A DNA stretch of 64,000 nt from Chamaea fasciata (taxonomy: Eukaryota > Chordata > Aves > Passeriformes > Sylviidae): assembly GCA_029207755.1 (NCBI GenBank), contig JARCOQ010000003.1, positions 41,498,144 through 41,562,143 on the forward strand, given 5' to 3'. Made by a program: the position numbers and the translations under genes. Positions 61,001 through 64,000 of the stretch are shown here, piece by piece; positions within the stretch are counted from its first letter, which is position 1; the number at the start of each line of letters is the position of its first letter. The notes beneath the pieces were generated by a model that saw only the letters and a list, made by a program, of their open reading frames with translations, searched no databases and was not told the origin of the DNA.

Positions 61001-63860
61001 TACACCAAATTTGCCAAATTTGCCATTCCTGACTGTACAGACCATAGTAGAGAAACATTGATTAGCTTGCACTGCATTCTTCACTTAATTCTCATAATTA
61101 ATGCACCTCTCCATCACTTCCTCTCCTATTTTATAAGCTTCTGTTAATAACATTTAGCCTCTTGGCAAAAAGACAATTTTTTTCACAAAAACATTTTCGT
61201 TTTAGAAAACTTCTAAATTTTGATGGAAGCTCCTCATTCAATAGACTATTTAAGTCTTGGATTCCAGTTAATATTTTCCAGCATTTGTTTTTACTCTTGG
61301 TTTAATGGACTGTTTTTTCCTGCACTTACATTGATTAGTTTGTCTTTGCCACTCCAGACAGCTTTTTAGAATTAAATATTTCTGACACTAAAATGGCTTC
61401 CTTTCCAAGAATGGAAAGGGTTCAGAAGCAAATTCAAGCAGAAAATATAATTTTATCACCAAGAGGAAAGAAGTCACCTTCCAAGTTGCAGAGGCTCAGG
61501 CAATTCTAACCACCATTTACTGGACCAGCACTGCCTGAGAGATGATCGTATTTGACCCCAGAATTTACATCTGCACCCTTGATTTGGAAGAACAATTTGC
61601 TTCAATTCCCTACACTGACAGACTTTCAGCATGGGTGTGGGTTAAGTTCTGATAGCATCTAAGGTATTTGGCTTTACAAAACAAAGACCCAAACAGCATT
61701 ATGTATCCAAATTTCCAAATGCCAGCAATGCAGTGAAAACATTTGAAGTTAAAGGGATAATCAGCCCAAGCAAATCACAAGTTGCATAAACATGCAGCAA
61801 TGCTTGTCAACCCCAGCTGGTTGCCATGACAAGCCACATGCACACTCCAACATGGTAGGAAAGAGATGGGTCATCTTCAACCCAGAACCACCTAAGGCCA
61901 CAGGCTAGCTCTGAAATATCCAAAGGCATCTGCCCCCTGACTATCAACCAGCTCAAGCTCCTGAGCATCTGCAAATTTGCATTCCAGCAAATGTTAGCAA
62001 ATAATCAAGATTTACTGTTCATTTGTTAATCTAACAGGGTGGAGCTGGATTGATTTTCTTTTTCCTGTCTTTAGGCATCTGTTTTTTGAGCAGTTTTTAC
62101 TGTCATGTTTCTGTTTCTCAGCTAATCTTAGAGCCAGTGACATAATTTCACTGAATTACTAATATTTCAAGCGCATTTTTGTGGTTTGCATAGAGCTCAG
62201 TGACAGGATAAATCACATTCTGTATTGTTCTAACTTTCTTAAAATACCCCTTTGTAGTTTAAAAAAAAAACTATTTCAAGAAATTCATTCCTGGACTATG
62301 CTTGCATCACCAGAAGTCAGTGCTTCTCCCCGGTTTCCCAGTGCAAAATGTGTCCAGAGCACATATGAAATCAGAGGCCATGCACTACTGCTCCACAGGT
62401 GGTGCAGGCACTGTACACCCACGGCACTCCTCCAGCTCCCTGTGGCCTTGACTCACGCTGGAGTAAACCAGACCTGGAGAGAGGGCACACAGGTGACGTC
62501 CCTGCTGCCCTTCCCACACAGTCCTCCCCCAGCAGGGCTGGGCCCCATGGGCTCCACTCTTCAGCAGCACTCGAGGCTCGGTCTACAACTGCAGGTCCTC
62601 CTGCTTCTGCAGTGGGGACAGCCAACAGACTCTCAGCTGGCACCCACCCTGAAGGATGCCCACCAACCCCAGTGCCCACAAGCAGCTCCTACCTTCCCAC
62701 TGCCCACGACCAGTGCAGGCAGCATCCCTCTCCCACATGAGGCCGGTGTCCCTCTCCCGGGCCGTTAATTGGCTGGGATGAGAGTCATGCGGCTGGGCGC
62801 ACACATGTGTCCCATAACCCAAACCATCTGCGAGCATTTTAATTAACCCATCCCCAGCTCCTCTGCACTGCCATTGAAAAGATCCCGCCCTGGCCCCAGC
62901 AGAGCCTCCCCCATGCAGCCCTGCAGCTCTCCTCCCCACCCAGGAATTCGCAACCACAACTGTACAGCGTGGGCCCCCCAGCCCTCCGCGGCCGCACGGG
63001 AGCAGCCCTCAGCAGTCAGCGAGGGGAAGATGAAAAGGGTTCCCTCCATATGTGGCTGCCAATGCAGACCTACAGGGTAGGCTCCACGCACAATAGATAA
63101 CAGGAGGCTCCTTCTCACAGCTGTTCGGCTGTAGGGTCTTCCACGTCACATCATACGTGCAGGCATCAGACACCCCTCACATAAAAAAAATGACTGGAGA
63201 AAAAAAAAATCCCCTTCTGTGAAGCCACATGGATGCACATCAACACAGAATTCAGCTTACTGCTGCTGAAAATTGCTGGAAAAATGCAGCCATGCCAGAC
63301 CCCGTGTTCTTATTACTCTCCAGGGATGTGACTTTACTCTCTGACTGTTTTTATATTGCAATGAAGTGAAGTTTTTAGTGGAAGTACTCAAATTCAGTGA
63401 AGTTGCTCTGGAAGCTGAAGAGAGATCCAAAGTCACCAAGACCTAACAAAGACCAGGCTCTAGATGAAGGGATTTAGGCACTGTAAATGCAACAAGGTTC
63501 ACAAGCAATATTGTCAGGAAACAGGAAATTTGCACTGACACCCCAGGTTTGCAGCTGGTCTAAATGAGAGCACCTTATTAAGGAAGAATTTGATGTTGCC
63601 CATCCAGAGGCAGGATACCCTCACTGGAGGATCTATTCCCCTGGAAGAAATCATGATCATAGTATTTATAAATTCAACAGAGGTTGTAGTGCAAAATAAC
63701 CTCAGAAAGCGAAACGTCACAAGTTCACTTGAAGGTGTTCATTTTCACCAACTATCGCAAACTGGCTTTAATCATAAGAAACTTATGCCTTCATCAGCAC
63801 TGTTCTTTCTCCAGTTGTCTGAGGGTAATTCTGGGCAACTTTTCTATTGCACCTTCCACT
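58071..63860. other. Non-coding stretch, nothing firm recognised
   Basis: No gene or firm repeat. A perfect 12-bp palindrome, TGCAAATTTGCA, lies at 61970-61981 and overlaps a POU octamer. The GC-richer interval 62380-63080 yields overlapping frames of up to 195 codons on both strands without domains. A minus frame at 58085-58480 begins with a hydrophobic stretch but is otherwise featureless. Confidence 0.4.
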
Positions 63861-63867
63861 GAGCTCT

Positions 63868-63935
63868 CTCAAAATAGCTTTATGGATGAGATCAGCAGTT
63901 TCCCCATTTTATAGGCAGATAAATTGCACAGAACA
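63868..63935 (-). mobile_element. Possible MIR-like SINE scrap
   Basis: TTTCCCCATTTTATAGGCAG followed by ATAAATTGCACAGAACAGTG resembles the MIR segment 'ttatccccattttacagatgaggaaactgaggcacagag'. Only about 45 bases can be matched by eye, so chance is possible. The strand is set by my memory of the MIR consensus. Confidence 0.25.
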
Positions 63936-64000
63936 GTGAAAACACCCTTGCTTAGGATGGAATATTGACAGAGCTGTACTGTTGTGTACAGTTCACCACA

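Noticed and set aside
62181..62768. 195-codon plus frame
   Set aside because: Composition-driven. Several overlapping frames are open on both strands in the same interval, and no domain is visible.
1..64000. CRISPR arrays, operons, phage or plasmid modules
   Set aside because: No regularly spaced repeats with unique spacers, no coding density and no ribosome-binding-site pattern. The sequence is vertebrate nuclear DNA.

Overview
The window reads as non-coding vertebrate nuclear DNA, most likely from a bird and possibly a songbird. The evidence is three or four fragments of CR1, the dominant avian LINE, all on the minus strand, plus one well-preserved solo LTR with a 5-bp target-site duplication. 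The very long purine microsatellites and the lack of operon-like coding density also rule out bacteria and phage. The songbird suggestion rests only on my memory of the LTR family and is weak.

No host protein-coding gene, tRNA, rRNA, snRNA or CRISPR array could be supported. The open frames present are short, overlap on both strands, and mostly lack coherent protein character. The exceptions belong to mobile elements: CR1 ORF2 pieces at 0.95-1.26 kb and 12.1-12.4 kb, and a mariner-like transposase tail at 20.0 kb. A few exon-like segments with good splice signals exist (best at 48.9-49.0 kb, minus strand), but I recognise no protein in them and chance can produce such patterns. The window is therefore either intergenic or inside large introns.

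Layout. 0-13 kb is the transposon-rich part: a ~950-bp CR1 (0.4-1.35 kb), a short CR1 (8.0 kb), the complete 522-bp solo LTR (9.5-10.0 kb) and a CR1 tail (12.2-12.7 kb). 13-33 kb is largely featureless, apart from a decayed mariner-like end (19.9-20.2 kb) next to a pair of abutting palindromes (20.22-20.27 kb). 33-45 kb has several AT-rich, homeodomain- and POU-motif-bearing stretches that look like candidate conserved regulatory DNA. 36-50 kb holds three giant G-rich purine microsatellites with the purine strand always on +: (GGGAA)38 plus decayed decamers, (GGGAA)67 and (GGGA)38. 50-58 kb holds an old CR1/L3-like fragment, a G19/A-rich homopolymer block, a GC-rich patch, a compact CpG island at 56.5-56.7 kb and more enhancer-like stretches. 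58-64 kb shows little beyond a possible MIR-like scrap.

Nothing here forms a gene system working together. The strongest unusual features are the clustered, co-oriented G4/triplex-capable repeats, the intact LTR with its duplication, the mariner-like remnant and several perfect inverted repeats. Enhancer calls are inference from motif texture only, because no conservation data were available.
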